The position numbers were made by a program, and so were the translations under genes. Positions 17,187-25,324 of a DNA stretch of 58,516 nt are shown piece after piece; the stretch's first letter is position 1, and the number at the start of each line of letters is the position of its first letter. Source of the DNA: Acetobacteraceae bacterium (lineage in GTDB: Bacteria > Pseudomonadota > Alphaproteobacteria > Acetobacterales > Acetobacteraceae); the NCBI GenBank assembly GCA_025452005.1, contig JANWJK010000101.1:1-58516 (forward strand). The letters run 5' to 3'. Below the pieces are notes generated by a model. The model did no database searches, was not told the origin of the DNA, and saw only the letters and a program-made list of their open reading frames with translations.

Positions 17187-19511
17187 ATGGATATTGTGCG
17201 GGCACTGGAACCGACCTCGGATCCTGACTGGCTGCTGGTGGAGCAAGGCTACGATCCGCTCCGGGAGAGCAGCGTCGAAGCACGCTTCGCCGTCAGCAAC
17301 GGCTTCCTCGGTGTTCGTGCGTCGCGCGCGATCAGCCGCGGGCCAACCTGGGTGTCATGGCTGCACACCCTCCGATGGGCCTCCTGGCCGCGCACCTACG
17401 TTGCCGGGCTGTTCGATACGCCCAACACCGAGCCGCCTGTTCCAGCCCTGGTGCCGGTGGCCGACTGGCTCCGGCTGCGGGTACAGCTCAACGGCAGGGC
17501 CTTGCTGCAACGCGCCGGCGATACGCTTGGCTACCGCCGCATCCTCGACATGCGGCGTGGTGTAATGCTCACCGAGTGGCGCCAGCGCGATCCCGACGGG
17601 ATCGTTGTCAAAGCCACGACGCTCCGCCTGGTGTCGCTGGCCGACCGCGCGCTCGGGCTGCAACTCGTTCGCCTGGAGGTGGAGCAGGGCCATGCCGACG
17701 TAAAGGTGGATGCACGCTTCGACGAGGCGGGTGCCGGACTGGACCCTGTACTCGTTGAGCAGGATTTCGGCGTGTGGCGCACCGAGCAGTCGGGCAGGAC
17801 CCTGGCGATTGCCTGCGCCGCCTCGCTCCAAGTGAGCGAGGCCGAGCTGCCGCCGTGCGCACTGAGCCCGTTCAGATGGTCGTGGAATTGGACATCGCCG
17901 CCTGGCCGGGCCGCAACCTTCCAGCGCCTGATCGCCGTGGCGCGGTGCGACAGCGCGTCCGAGGATCCCGGCCCCGAGACGCGGCGCGCGCTCGATGGAG
18001 CGAAGCGGATCGGCTGGCGCGGTGTGCTCGCCGAACATGAGGCCGCCTGGGCCTCGCGCTGGGATCTCAGCGACATTGCGATCGAGGGTGACAGCGATGC
18101 CGAACGAGCCTTGCGCTTCGCCATCTACCACCTGAACAGCGCGGCCAACCCGGCCGACGAGCGCGTCTCGATCGGGGCCCGCGCGCTGACCGGCGACGCC
18201 TATCTCGGCCACGTGTTCTGGGACACCGAGATCTACGTGCTGCCGTTCTACATCGCGACCTGGCCGGAGGCGGCGCGGGCTCTGCTCATGTACCGCTATC
18301 ACACCTTGGCAGGCGCGCGTGCCAAGGCGACCCGAATGGGCTGGCGCGGCGCCATGTATGCCTGGGAATCCACGGATACCGGTGAAGAGACCACTCCCGA
18401 ACGGCTCATCGGACCCAATGGAGTCTTGATCCAGGTGCTCTGCGGGACGCAGGAGCAGCATATCACGGCCGACGTCGCCTACGCGGTCTGGCAGTACTGG
18501 GAAGCGACAGGCGATGACGCGTTCATGCTCGCCGCCGGCGCGGAAATCCTGCTGGAGACAGCGCGGTTCTGGGCGAGCCGTGCGCTTCCGGAGGCGGATG
18601 GCCGACGCCATATCCGTGGCGTCATCGGCCCGGACGAATATCACGAGAACATCGACGACAGCGTCTATACAAACGTTATGGCCCGCTGGAACATCAGGCG
18701 CGGCATCGACATCGCCGCGCTGCTGCGCGATCGCTGGCCGGATCGCTGGGCCGAACTTGCGAAACAGCTTCGCCTCGACGACGCGGAGCTGGCGCAGTGG
18801 ACGGAGGCGGCCGAGACCCTGTTCACTGGCTTGGTGACGGAGGGCGGACTGTACGAGCAGTTCGCCGGATTCTTCGCTCTCGAAGAGGTGGATCTGTCAC
18901 AATACGCCGAGCGCACGGTGCCTCTGGATGTCATACTCGGACGCGAGCGGACACAGCGTTCCCAGGTGGTGAAGCAGGCCGATGTCGTGGCCTTGCTGGC
19001 TCTGCTGCCGGAGGAGTTCGATACGCGGGACAGGCTGGCGAACTTCAGGTTCTATGAGCGGCGCTGCGGCCACGGCAGTTCGCTCAGCCGGGGCATGCAT
19101 GCCTTGGTTGCCGCACGACTGGGCGAGATGGACCTTGCGGCCCGCTACTTCCAGGAGACGGCGGCGACCGATCTGGCCGACACCTCGAACGGGAGTGCCG
19201 GCGGGATCCACATTGCTGCGCTTGGTGGCCTATGGCAGGCGGCGCTGTTCGGTTTTGGCGGGCTGTCCTTGCGCGCCGAGGCCCTGAGCCTGGACCCTCG
19301 CCTGCCGCCTACCTGGCCGAGACTTGGTTTCCACACGCATTGGCGGAGCCGCCTGGTCAGGATCGGCATAGATCAGGCAGCCGACGAGATCGAAGTGACG
19401 CTGCTCGCGGGCGAGCCGATGCCTCTGGTTCTGCGAGGGCAGCGGCACGCGCTTCAACCGGACAGCACGCTCCGCTTCCGCTACCTCAGTGGAACATCCC
19501 GAAATGCGTGA
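17187..19511 (+). CDS. Glycoside hydrolase family 65 protein (disaccharide phosphorylase-like)
   Basis: A roughly 774-residue cytosolic enzyme with the three GH65 parts: N-terminal beta-sandwich (RFAVSNGFLGVRASR), (alpha/alpha)6 barrel (GHVFWDTEIYVLPFY) and C-terminal beta domain. The general acid is the Glu in IGPDEYHENIDDSVYTN (about residue 484), which aligns with the catalytic Glu of maltose phosphorylase. The family phosphorolyses maltose, trehalose, kojibiose or nigerose to a hexose and beta-glucose 1-phosphate; substrate is not decided by sequence here. No beta-phosphoglucomutase gene is adjacent, unlike most GH65 operons. The ATG at 17187 is preferred, with an upstream GTG at 17175 possible. 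Its 3' end overlaps the 3' end of the convergent rseP by 26 nt. Confidence 0.9.
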   Translation: MDIVRALEPTSDPDWLLVEQGYDPLRESSVEARFAVSNGFLGVRASRAISRGPTWVSWLHTLRWASWPRTYVAGLFDTPNTEPPVPALVPVADWLRLRVQLNGRALLQRAGDTLGYRRILDMRRGVMLTEWRQRDPDGIVVKATTLRLVSLADRALGLQLVRLEVEQGHADVKVDARFDEAGAGLDPVLVEQDFGVWRTEQSGRTLAIACAASLQVSEAELPPCALSPFRWSWNWTSPPGRAATFQRLIAVARCDSASEDPGPETRRALDGAKRIGWRGVLAEHEAAWASRWDLSDIAIEGDSDAERALRFAIYHLNSAANPADERVSIGARALTGDAYLGHVFWDTEIYVLPFYIATWPEAARALLMYRYHTLAGARAKATRMGWRGAMYAWESTDTGEETTPERLIGPNGVLIQVLCGTQEQHITADVAYAVWQYWEATGDDAFMLAAGAEILLETARFWASRALPEADGRRHIRGVIGPDEYHENIDDSVYTNVMARWNIRRGIDIAALLRDRWPDRWAELAKQLRLDDAELAQWTEAAETLFTGLVTEGGLYEQFAGFFALEEVDLSQYAERTVPLDVILGRERTQRSQVVKQADVVALLALLPEEFDTRDRLANFRFYERRCGHGSSLSRGMHALVAARLGEMDLAARYFQETAATDLADTSNGSAGGIHIAALGGLWQAALFGFGGLSLRAEALSLDPRLPPTWPRLGFHTHWRSRLVRIGIDQAADEIEVTLLAGEPMPLVLRGQRHALQPDSTLRFRYLSGTSRNA

Positions 19512-20667
19512 GGTCGTTCCAGGTGGCGAGGATGAACAGGCCGGCGAGCAGGGCCAGGCCGGCGCGGAAGCCATACTCCTGCGCGCGCGGTGGGACCGGC
19601 CGGCCGCGTATCGCCTCGGCCAGATAGAACAGCAGATGGCCGCCATCCAGCACCGGGATCGGGAACAGGTTGATCAGCCCGAGATTCACCGACAGCACGG
19701 CGATGAACGAGATCAGGCTCGCAAGTCCTAGCTGCGCCACCTGGCCGGAAAGCTGCGCGATACGCAGCGGTCCGCCAAGGTCCTCGGTGCCGCGGCGGCC
19801 GGTGATCATCTGCGCCACGCCGATGACGGTCTCCGAAGTGACCTGCCAGGTCTGTGTCACGCCGCCCACCAGCGCCTCGGGCAAGGTGAGCCGCTGATAC
19901 TCGACCTGGCCGCCGCGGATACCCAGCATTCCGACCTTGCGGCCGCCTTGCTCCCGCGCATCGGTGAGCACCGACAGATCCATCGTCGAATGGCCGCGCT
20001 TGATCGTGATGGGCAGGGTCTCGGCGGGGTGCGCGGCGATGATGCGCTGGATGTCCTCGAAGCCCGCGATGGGCGTCCCCGCGATCGACAGGATCCTGTC
20101 GTCCGCCAAAATCCCAGCACGCGCGGCAGCGCTGCCCGGCAGGACGTCACCGGCGACCGGCAGGATGTGCGGACGGCCGGCGGTGGCGAACAGCAATGTG
20201 AACAGCACGATCGCCAGCAGGAAATTTGCGATCGGTCCGGCGGCCACGACGAGCGCACGCGCGGCGACCGGCTTTTCATGGAACACTCGTCCGGGGATCC
20301 AGCGGCTGGCGTCGCCGACCGGCTCCGCGCGGACCGGCCGCGGCTCCGCGCGCTGCGGGGCGCGTCCACGCCAGCGCATGATGGTTCGGCCGACACCGCC
20401 CGGCTCGCGCGGTTCCTCCGGAACCATCACCTCGGGCCGCTCATGACCGTGCAGCTTCACGTAGCCGCCAAGCGGCAACCAGGCGAGTTTCCAGACGGTG
20501 CCGACGCGGTCGCGCCAGGTGGCGATCGCCGGGCCGAAGCCGATCGAGAACACCTCGACATGCACGAGCACCAGGCGCGCCGCGAGGTAGTGGCCGAGTT
20601 CGTGCACGAACACCAGCACGCCCAGAACCACGAGAAACGCGAGGGTACTTTGCAACACGGCGGGCAT
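19486..20667 (-). CDS. rseP: RIP metalloprotease RseP
   Basis: A 393-residue intramembrane site-2 protease that cleaves anti-sigma factors and cleared signal peptides in the inner membrane. The zinc site HELGH lies in the first transmembrane helix (VFVHELGHYLAARL), and the third ligand lies in NLFPIPVLDGGHLLFYLAEA. One PDZ domain is seen (VLPGSAAARAGILADDRILSIAG). Between the membrane-reentrant loop GGYVKLHGH and FHEKPVAARALVVAAGP there is an Arg/Pro/Glu-rich insert of about 40 residues, which is not typical. It is the last gene of the pyrH-frr-uppS-cdsA-dxr-rseP block, 36 nt behind dxr. bamA, which usually follows, is absent; GH65 converges instead. Confidence 0.95.
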   Translation of the reverse strand: MPAVLQSTLAFLVVLGVLVFVHELGHYLAARLVLVHVEVFSIGFGPAIATWRDRVGTVWKLAWLPLGGYVKLHGHERPEVMVPEEPREPGGVGRTIMRWRGRAPQRAEPRPVRAEPVGDASRWIPGRVFHEKPVAARALVVAAGPIANFLLAIVLFTLLFATAGRPHILPVAGDVLPGSAAARAGILADDRILSIAGTPIAGFEDIQRIIAAHPAETLPITIKRGHSTMDLSVLTDAREQGGRKVGMLGIRGGQVEYQRLTLPEALVGGVTQTWQVTSETVIGVAQMITGRRGTEDLGGPLRIAQLSGQVAQLGLASLISFIAVLSVNLGLINLFPIPVLDGGHLLFYLAEAIRGRPVPPRAQEYGFRAGLALLAGLFILATWNDLTHFGMFH

Positions 20668-20703
20668 GATCTGGCGTACTTTCGGTTCAGTTAGCTTATG
20701 ATC

Positions 20704-21873
20704 TCACGCGGCACGTGCCGCGGTCAGGCGTTCCGCGGTGCGGCGTGCCGCGGCATCGAGCGCAACCACGTCGTCCAGCGTATCGGCAGGATGAACGCCC
20801 ATCGCGTCCAGCACCTCGGCCACGGTACCGGCGATATCGAGGAAGCCGATCCGGCGTTGCATGAAGGCTTCCACCGCGATCTCGTTCGCTGCGTTCAGGA
20901 TCGCCGGCGCGCCGCCGCCCGCACGCAGCGCATCGCGCGCCAGGCGCAGCGCTGGGAAGCGCTCGGTGTCCGGCGCCGCGAAATCGAGCCGGGCGAGAGC
21001 GGCAAGATCGAGACGTGGCGCCGGCGTGGTCATCCGTTCCGGCCAGGCCAGCGTGTGCGCGATCGGGATGCGCATATCAGGCGAGCCAAGCTGCGCCAGC
21101 ACGCTGCCGTCGCGGTAGAACACCAGCCCATGGATCACCGACTGCGGATGGACGAGCACTTCGATCTGCGGTTCCTCGAGCGAGAACAGGCGCGCCGCCT
21201 CGATCAACTCCAGTCCCTTGTTCATCAGCGTGGCGGAGTCGATGCTGATCTTCGCACCCATCGACCAGACCGGATGCTTGCGCGCGACGTCGGGAGTGGC
21301 GTTTGCCATCTCGTCGCGTGTGGCAGTGCGGAAAGGGCCGCCCGACGCGGTGAGTACGATCTTCTCCACCGCCGCTCTGTTGCCACTCTCCAGGGCCTGG
21401 AAGATCGCATTGTGCTCGGAATCCACCGGCAGCAGCGTGGCGCCGGCATCGCGCACGGCGCCAAGCATCACCTCGCCGGCGCAGACCAGCGCTTCCTTGT
21501 TGGCCAGCGCCACGACGGCACCGCGGCTGATCGCGGCGAGGGTGGCCGCGAGACCCGCCGCGCCGGTGATCGCCGCCATGGTCCAGTCGGCGGGAAGCGC
21601 GGCGGCCTCTACCACCGCCTCGGGGCCTGCGGCGGTATCGATCCCCGTGCCGGCCAGCGCCAGGCGGAGCTCCGCATAACCGGCGGGGTCGGCGATCACA
21701 GCGCGTCCAGCCTTCAGCAAGATCGCCTGCTCGGCCAGCAGCCTGGCATTGCGGCCGGCGACCAAGGCGCGGACGTGGTACCGATCGGGCCGGGCCGCGA
21801 GCAATTCGACCGTCTGGGTGCCGACGCTGCCGGTGCTGCCGAGAACGGTGACGCTACGCGGTGCCGGGGTCAT
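20704..21873 (-). CDS. dxr: 1-deoxy-D-xylulose 5-phosphate reductoisomerase
   Basis: A 389-residue enzyme of the methylerythritol-phosphate pathway that converts DXP to MEP with NADPH. The nucleotide-binding motif VTVLGSTGSVGTQTVELL opens the protein. Metal and substrate residues lie in VDSEHNAIFQAL, TASGGPFRT, HPVWSMGAKISIDSATLMNKGLELIEA, and the C-terminal VHPQSVIHG block. Length is normal. The ATG at 21873 overlaps the cdsA stop codon by 4 nt (ATGA), so the two are translationally coupled. Together with uppS and cdsA it supplies isoprenoid and phospholipid precursors for the envelope. Confidence 0.96.
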   Translation of the reverse strand: MTPAPRSVTVLGSTGSVGTQTVELLAARPDRYHVRALVAGRNARLLAEQAILLKAGRAVIADPAGYAELRLALAGTGIDTAAGPEAVVEAAALPADWTMAAITGAAGLAATLAAISRGAVVALANKEALVCAGEVMLGAVRDAGATLLPVDSEHNAIFQALESGNRAAVEKIVLTASGGPFRTATRDEMANATPDVARKHPVWSMGAKISIDSATLMNKGLELIEAARLFSLEEPQIEVLVHPQSVIHGLVFYRDGSVLAQLGSPDMRIPIAHTLAWPERMTTPAPRLDLAALARLDFAAPDTERFPALRLARDALRAGGGAPAILNAANEIAVEAFMQRRIGFLDIAGTVAEVLDAMGVHPADTLDDVVALDAAARRTAERLTAARAA

Positions 21874-22586
21874 TGCCACAGAACTACTCCACGTCCCTGG
21901 GTGAGCGCCAGCAGGGCGGCCACCGGCGCCGCCGCCAACACGCCGTCGAGGCGGTCGAACAGGCCACCATGGCCCGGAATGAGAGACCCGGAATCCTTCA
22001 CCTCCAGCCGCCGCTTGACGAAGCTTTCCAACAGATCGCCGGATTGCGCAACGACACCCAGCACGGCGGCGACCACAACTGCTCGCCAGGAGGCTGAATC
22101 CGACAGGACATGGGCAGCAGCCAGCCCTGCCGCAACCGCGGCGACCAGGCCCCCTGCCGCGCCCGACCAGGTCTTGCCGGGGGAGATGGACGGGGCCAGC
22201 CGCGGGCCGCCGATCCATCGCCCCACCAGGTAGGCCCCGATGTCGCCCGCCCAGACGACGAGCAGCAGGAACAGCACATCGGCGCGGCCGGCGGCGGCGT
22301 CATGCCGAAGCCACAGAAGCGCGGCAGCCGCCAGCGCGATATAGCCGAGGCCCATGGCGCACAGCGGCGCCCAGCCGGTGCGGCGACACAGGCCCAGCCA
22401 TTCCATCGCGAGGCCGAGCGTCACGGCGGCCACGATGACGCCGAAGGCGATCCCCCCCATCCAGACGCAAACGAGGGCGACCGGTGCCAGCACGAGTGCC
22501 GAGAGCACGCGCGTCCCAAGATCGCTCCAGCGTCCGGCCCGGCGCTCAGCCAGGACGTGCACCGAAGCGCCGCTCCCGTTTCGCAT
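21870..22586 (-). CDS. cdsA: Phosphatidate cytidylyltransferase (CDP-diacylglycerol synthase)
   Basis: A 238-residue integral membrane enzyme that makes CDP-diacylglycerol from phosphatidate and CTP. Several hydrophobic segments are visible (VLSALVLAPVALVCVWMGG, GVIVAAVTLGLAMEWL, MGLGYIALAAAALLW, GGLVAAVAAGLAAAH). The family signature is complete near the C-terminus: SPGKTWSGAAGG, then GDLLESFVKRRLEVKDSG and PGHGGLFDRLDG. It is slightly short for CdsA but not truncated. The ATG at 22586 overlaps uppS by 41 nt. The gene sits in the conserved uppS-cdsA-dxr order. Confidence 0.95.
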   Translation of the reverse strand: MRNGSGASVHVLAERRAGRWSDLGTRVLSALVLAPVALVCVWMGGIAFGVIVAAVTLGLAMEWLGLCRRTGWAPLCAMGLGYIALAAAALLWLRHDAAAGRADVLFLLLVVWAGDIGAYLVGRWIGGPRLAPSISPGKTWSGAAGGLVAAVAAGLAAAHVLSDSASWRAVVVAAVLGVVAQSGDLLESFVKRRLEVKDSGSLIPGHGGLFDRLDGVLAAAPVAALLALTQGRGVVLWQ

Positions 22587-23292
22587 ATTCGGCCAACGCG
22601 GCTGCGAAGTGCACGGCGCCGAAATCCGGCCAGAAGACGTCGAGGAACACCAGTTCGGCGTAGGCGCCCTGCCAGAGCAGGAAATTGGACAGCCGCTGCT
22701 CGCCAGACGTGCGAATGATCAGATCGGGATCGGGCATCCCGGCGGTCGCAAGCGCGCCGGCGACGCACGCCTCGTCGATCTTGGCCGCATCGAGCGTACC
22801 ATCACGCACCGCTGCCGCCAGCTTCCGCGCCGCGGCGGCGATCTCCGCTCGCGCGCCATACGACAGCGCCACGGTCAGGTTGAGTCGTGCGTTGCCCGCG
22901 GTCTCCGCCTCGGCGTTCGCAAGGTCCTGCTGGATGTCGATATCGAACCGGGTCCGGTCGCCGATGATCCGCAGCCGCACGCCATTCGCCTTGAGTTCCG
23001 CGAGCTCGCTCTTCAGGTACTGGCGGAGCAGTCCCGTCAGATCGAGGACCTCGCCGACCGGGCGGCGCCAGTTCTCGCTACTGAACGCATACAGCGTCAG
23101 CCAGGCGACGCCGCTCTCGATCGCGGCCTCGATGGCGCGACGGACCGCGCGAGCGCCCTCGCGATGGCCGGCTATCTTCGGCAGGTGTCGGGAAGCCGCC
23201 CAGCGGCCGTTGCCATCCATGATGATTGCGACATGCCCGGGGCATACGATCGGCGCCCCTGCCGCGTCGCGCTGAATGACAGCAGTGGACAT
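22546..23292 (-). CDS. uppS: Isoprenyl (undecaprenyl diphosphate) transferase
   Basis: A 248-residue cis-prenyltransferase that makes the C55 lipid carrier for peptidoglycan synthesis. HVAIIMDGNGRWA holds the catalytic Asp and the Asn of the substrate loop; GHREGARAVRRAIE, TLYAFSSENWRRP, IGDR and LIIRTSGEQRLSNFLLWQ are the remaining conserved blocks. The ATG at 23292 leaves 9 nt from frr; the 3' end runs 41 nt into cdsA. Membership of the pyrH-frr-uppS-cdsA-dxr-rseP operon is clear. Confidence 0.96.
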   Translation of the reverse strand: MSTAVIQRDAAGAPIVCPGHVAIIMDGNGRWAASRHLPKIAGHREGARAVRRAIEAAIESGVAWLTLYAFSSENWRRPVGEVLDLTGLLRQYLKSELAELKANGVRLRIIGDRTRFDIDIQQDLANAEAETAGNARLNLTVALSYGARAEIAAAARKLAAAVRDGTLDAAKIDEACVAGALATAGMPDPDLIIRTSGEQRLSNFLLWQGAYAELVFLDVFWPDFGAVHFAAALAEYAKRERRFGARPG

Positions 23293-23301
23293 CGGTGCGG
23301 A

Positions 23302-23871
23302 TCAGACCTGCCGGATGTCCTTTTCCTTCTCCGCCAACACGTCGTCCACCCGCTTGATGTACTGGTCGGTCAACTTCTGCACGTCGGTGCTCCAGTCCTT
23401 CGCCATGTCCTCACCGATCTCGTGCTTCTTCTCGTGCGTCTTGATATGCTCCATGCCGTCGCGCCGCACCGCGCGCACGGCGACCCTCGCACCCTCAGAA
23501 TACTTGTGCGCAGTCTTGACCAGTTCAGACCGGCGTTCCGTGGTGAGTTGCGGGATCGGCACGCGGACAAGCTGCCCATCGGAGGCCGGGTTGAGCCCGA
23601 GACCGGAATCGCGGATCGCCTTCTCCACGGCGCCAACAAGGCCGCGGTCCCAGACCTGCACCGTCAGCATCCGCGGTTCGGGCGCACCGACCGTGCCGAC
23701 CTGGGCGAGCGGCATTTCGGATCCATAGGCCTGCACCTTCACAGGCTCCAGCAGGCCGGGATGTGCACGACCGGTGCGCAGGCCATTGAACTCGCGCCTG
23801 AGCGTCTCCAGAGCACCGTCCATCCGGCGGGTCAGGTCCTGCTTGAGCTTGTTGAGATCGGCTTGTGCCAT
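23302..23871 (-). CDS. frr: Ribosome recycling factor
   Basis: A 189-residue protein that splits post-termination ribosomes together with EF-G. The tRNA-mimic helices contain the usual blocks: [82 protein letters not shown] and [13 protein letters not shown]. Length matches the family. Start is the ATG at 23871. It lies 30 nt after pyrH, in the conserved pyrH-frr pair. Confidence 0.97.
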   Translation of the reverse strand: MAQADLNKLKQDLTRRMDGALETLRREFNGLRTGRAHPGLLEPVKVQAYGSEMPLAQVGTVGAPEPRMLTVQVWDRGLVGAVEKAIRDSGLGLNPASDGQLVRVPIPQLTTERRSELVKTAHKYSEGARVAVRAVRRDGMEHIKTHEKKHEIGEDMAKDWSTDVQKLTDQYIKRVDDVLAEKEKDIRQV

Positions 23872-23901
23872 GACGGTCTCCTGGACATATCCCCTGGTTT
23901 G

Positions 23902-24627
23902 CTATTGTGGCTCGACGATCCTGGTGAAGCGGCCTTCACCGCGCACCACGGCGGCGAAGGCGCCGGGAGCGTGGATGTTGAAGACCACGATCGGCAGAGC
24001 GTTCTCGCGTGCCAGACTGATCGCAGCGGCGTCCATGACGGCCAGGTCGTTGGCCAGCACGTCATGATAGGTGAGCTGCTCGTAGCGCGCCGCGCCGGCA
24101 ACCTTGCGCGGATCCGCGGAATAAACGCCGTCCACCTGCGTGCCTTTGAACAGGGCATCGCAGTGCATCTCGGTTGCGCGCAACGCGGCCGCCGTGTCGG
24201 TGGTGAAGAACGGATTGCCGGTACCGGCCGCGAAGATCACCACCCTGCCCTTCTCCATGTGCCGTTCGGCGCGGCGGCGGATATAGGGTTCGCAGACCGA
24301 GGACATCGGGATGGCCGATTGCACGCGGGTAGGAACACCACATTCCTCCAGGGCGGACTGCATGGCCAGTGCGTTCATCACGGTGGCCAGCATGCCCATG
24401 TAATCCGCCTGGGCGCGTTCCATGCCGGCAGCGGCGCCCGATATGCCGCGGAAGATATTGCCGCCGCCGATCACGATACTGACCTGCACGCCCATGCCGG
24501 CGACGACCCCGATATCGGTGGCGATGGCGCGCACGGTATCGTTGTCGAGCCCATACTCGCGGCGGCCCATCAGGGCCTCGCCTGACAGCTTCAACAGGAC
24601 ACGCTGGTAGACCGGGCGGTCTGGCAT
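23902..24627 (-). CDS. pyrH: UMP kinase
   Basis: A 241-residue amino-acid-kinase-fold enzyme that phosphorylates UMP to UDP. Motifs include [12 protein letters not shown] (ATP site), [37 protein letters not shown] and [20 protein letters not shown], all typical of PyrH. The ATG at 24627 fits the family start. The gene begins the block pyrH-frr-uppS-cdsA-dxr-rseP; tsf and rpsB, which commonly precede it, are not here. The 102-nt gap upstream, up to the SlyB-like gene, shows no clear promoter. Confidence 0.97.
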   Translation of the reverse strand: MPDRPVYQRVLLKLSGEALMGRREYGLDNDTVRAIATDIGVVAGMGVQVSIVIGGGNIFRGISGAAAGMERAQADYMGMLATVMNALAMQSALEECGVPTRVQSAIPMSSVCEPYIRRRAERHMEKGRVVIFAAGTGNPFFTTDTAAALRATEMHCDALFKGTQVDGVYSADPRKVAGAARYEQLTYHDVLANDLAVMDAAAISLARENALPIVVFNIHAPGAFAAVVRGEGRFTRIVEPQ

Positions 24628-24729
24628 GCAGAACGGGCCCCTGACGATGGCGGGCGCACCCTAATCGGGCCGGACAGGAGGAACAAGACGAGACTGGCCG
24701 ACGCGCCGGGATCCCGTGCCGCCAGCCGG

Positions 24730-25119
24730 TCAGTCGGGCCGCGCCAGGCGGGTTCGGTCATCGCGCAGAATGACAACGCGATCGCCCTTCCGGAACCCCG
24801 GTTCGTTCGCCTGCACGATGGACAACGTCGCGCCCTCGTCGCTGCGGACGATGAATTCCATCTGTGACCCATTGCCGCCGTCGTATCCGTTGCCATCGCT
24901 GAGCAACGCGGCGTGCAGGGGCTCCGCGGCGGCATGCCCGCCGACCTCGCGTATTGCGAGGATAATACCCGTGCCGGCCGGCGCGGCTTGGACGGCCGCC
25001 TTCGGTGGCGTGGCAGGTGCACACCCGGCAACGCCGGCCCCCAGTGCCAGGCTCAGGAGAAAGCTCGTCGACCGCAACGTTCCCGTCTTCGCCGCCTGCC
25101 GGTGCAACGCAGTTCGCAT
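24730..25119 (-). CDS. SlyB-like lipoprotein
   Basis: A small lipoprotein of about 129 residues. A basic start followed by LLSLALGAGVAGC gives a lipobox with Cys about 32 residues in, so it should be lipid-anchored, in outer or inner membrane. The C-terminal half (MEFIVRSDEGATLSIVQANEP, then GFRKGDRVVILRDDRTRL) resembles the C-terminal beta domain of Pcp/SlyB outer-membrane lipoproteins, but the glycine-zipper segment usual before it is short or absent. The ATG at 25119 puts the signal peptide in good register; an in-frame ATG at 25140 is possible. It lies 102 nt upstream of pyrH in the same direction. Role is unknown, perhaps envelope stress. Confidence 0.75.
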   Translation of the reverse strand: MRTALHRQAAKTGTLRSTSFLLSLALGAGVAGCAPATPPKAAVQAAPAGTGIILAIREVGGHAAAEPLHAALLSDGNGYDGGNGSQMEFIVRSDEGATLSIVQANEPGFRKGDRVVILRDDRTRLARPD

Positions 25120-25324
25120 CGATGTGATCCCGAAACGCATATTATCGCGAGCGATATGACAGACCGCCAGCAAATCCGTGATTCGAGATGATCTTGCCTT
25201 GAACAGCGATCTGCGATAAGGGCTTAAGGACGATTCCTGACTGACTACCTGAGCGGCGGCCGCCCGGCCGTCGTGCCCTCCGGCTATTTCGGCCGCGCCA
25301 CGACGACGGGAGGTCCTGCCTCGG

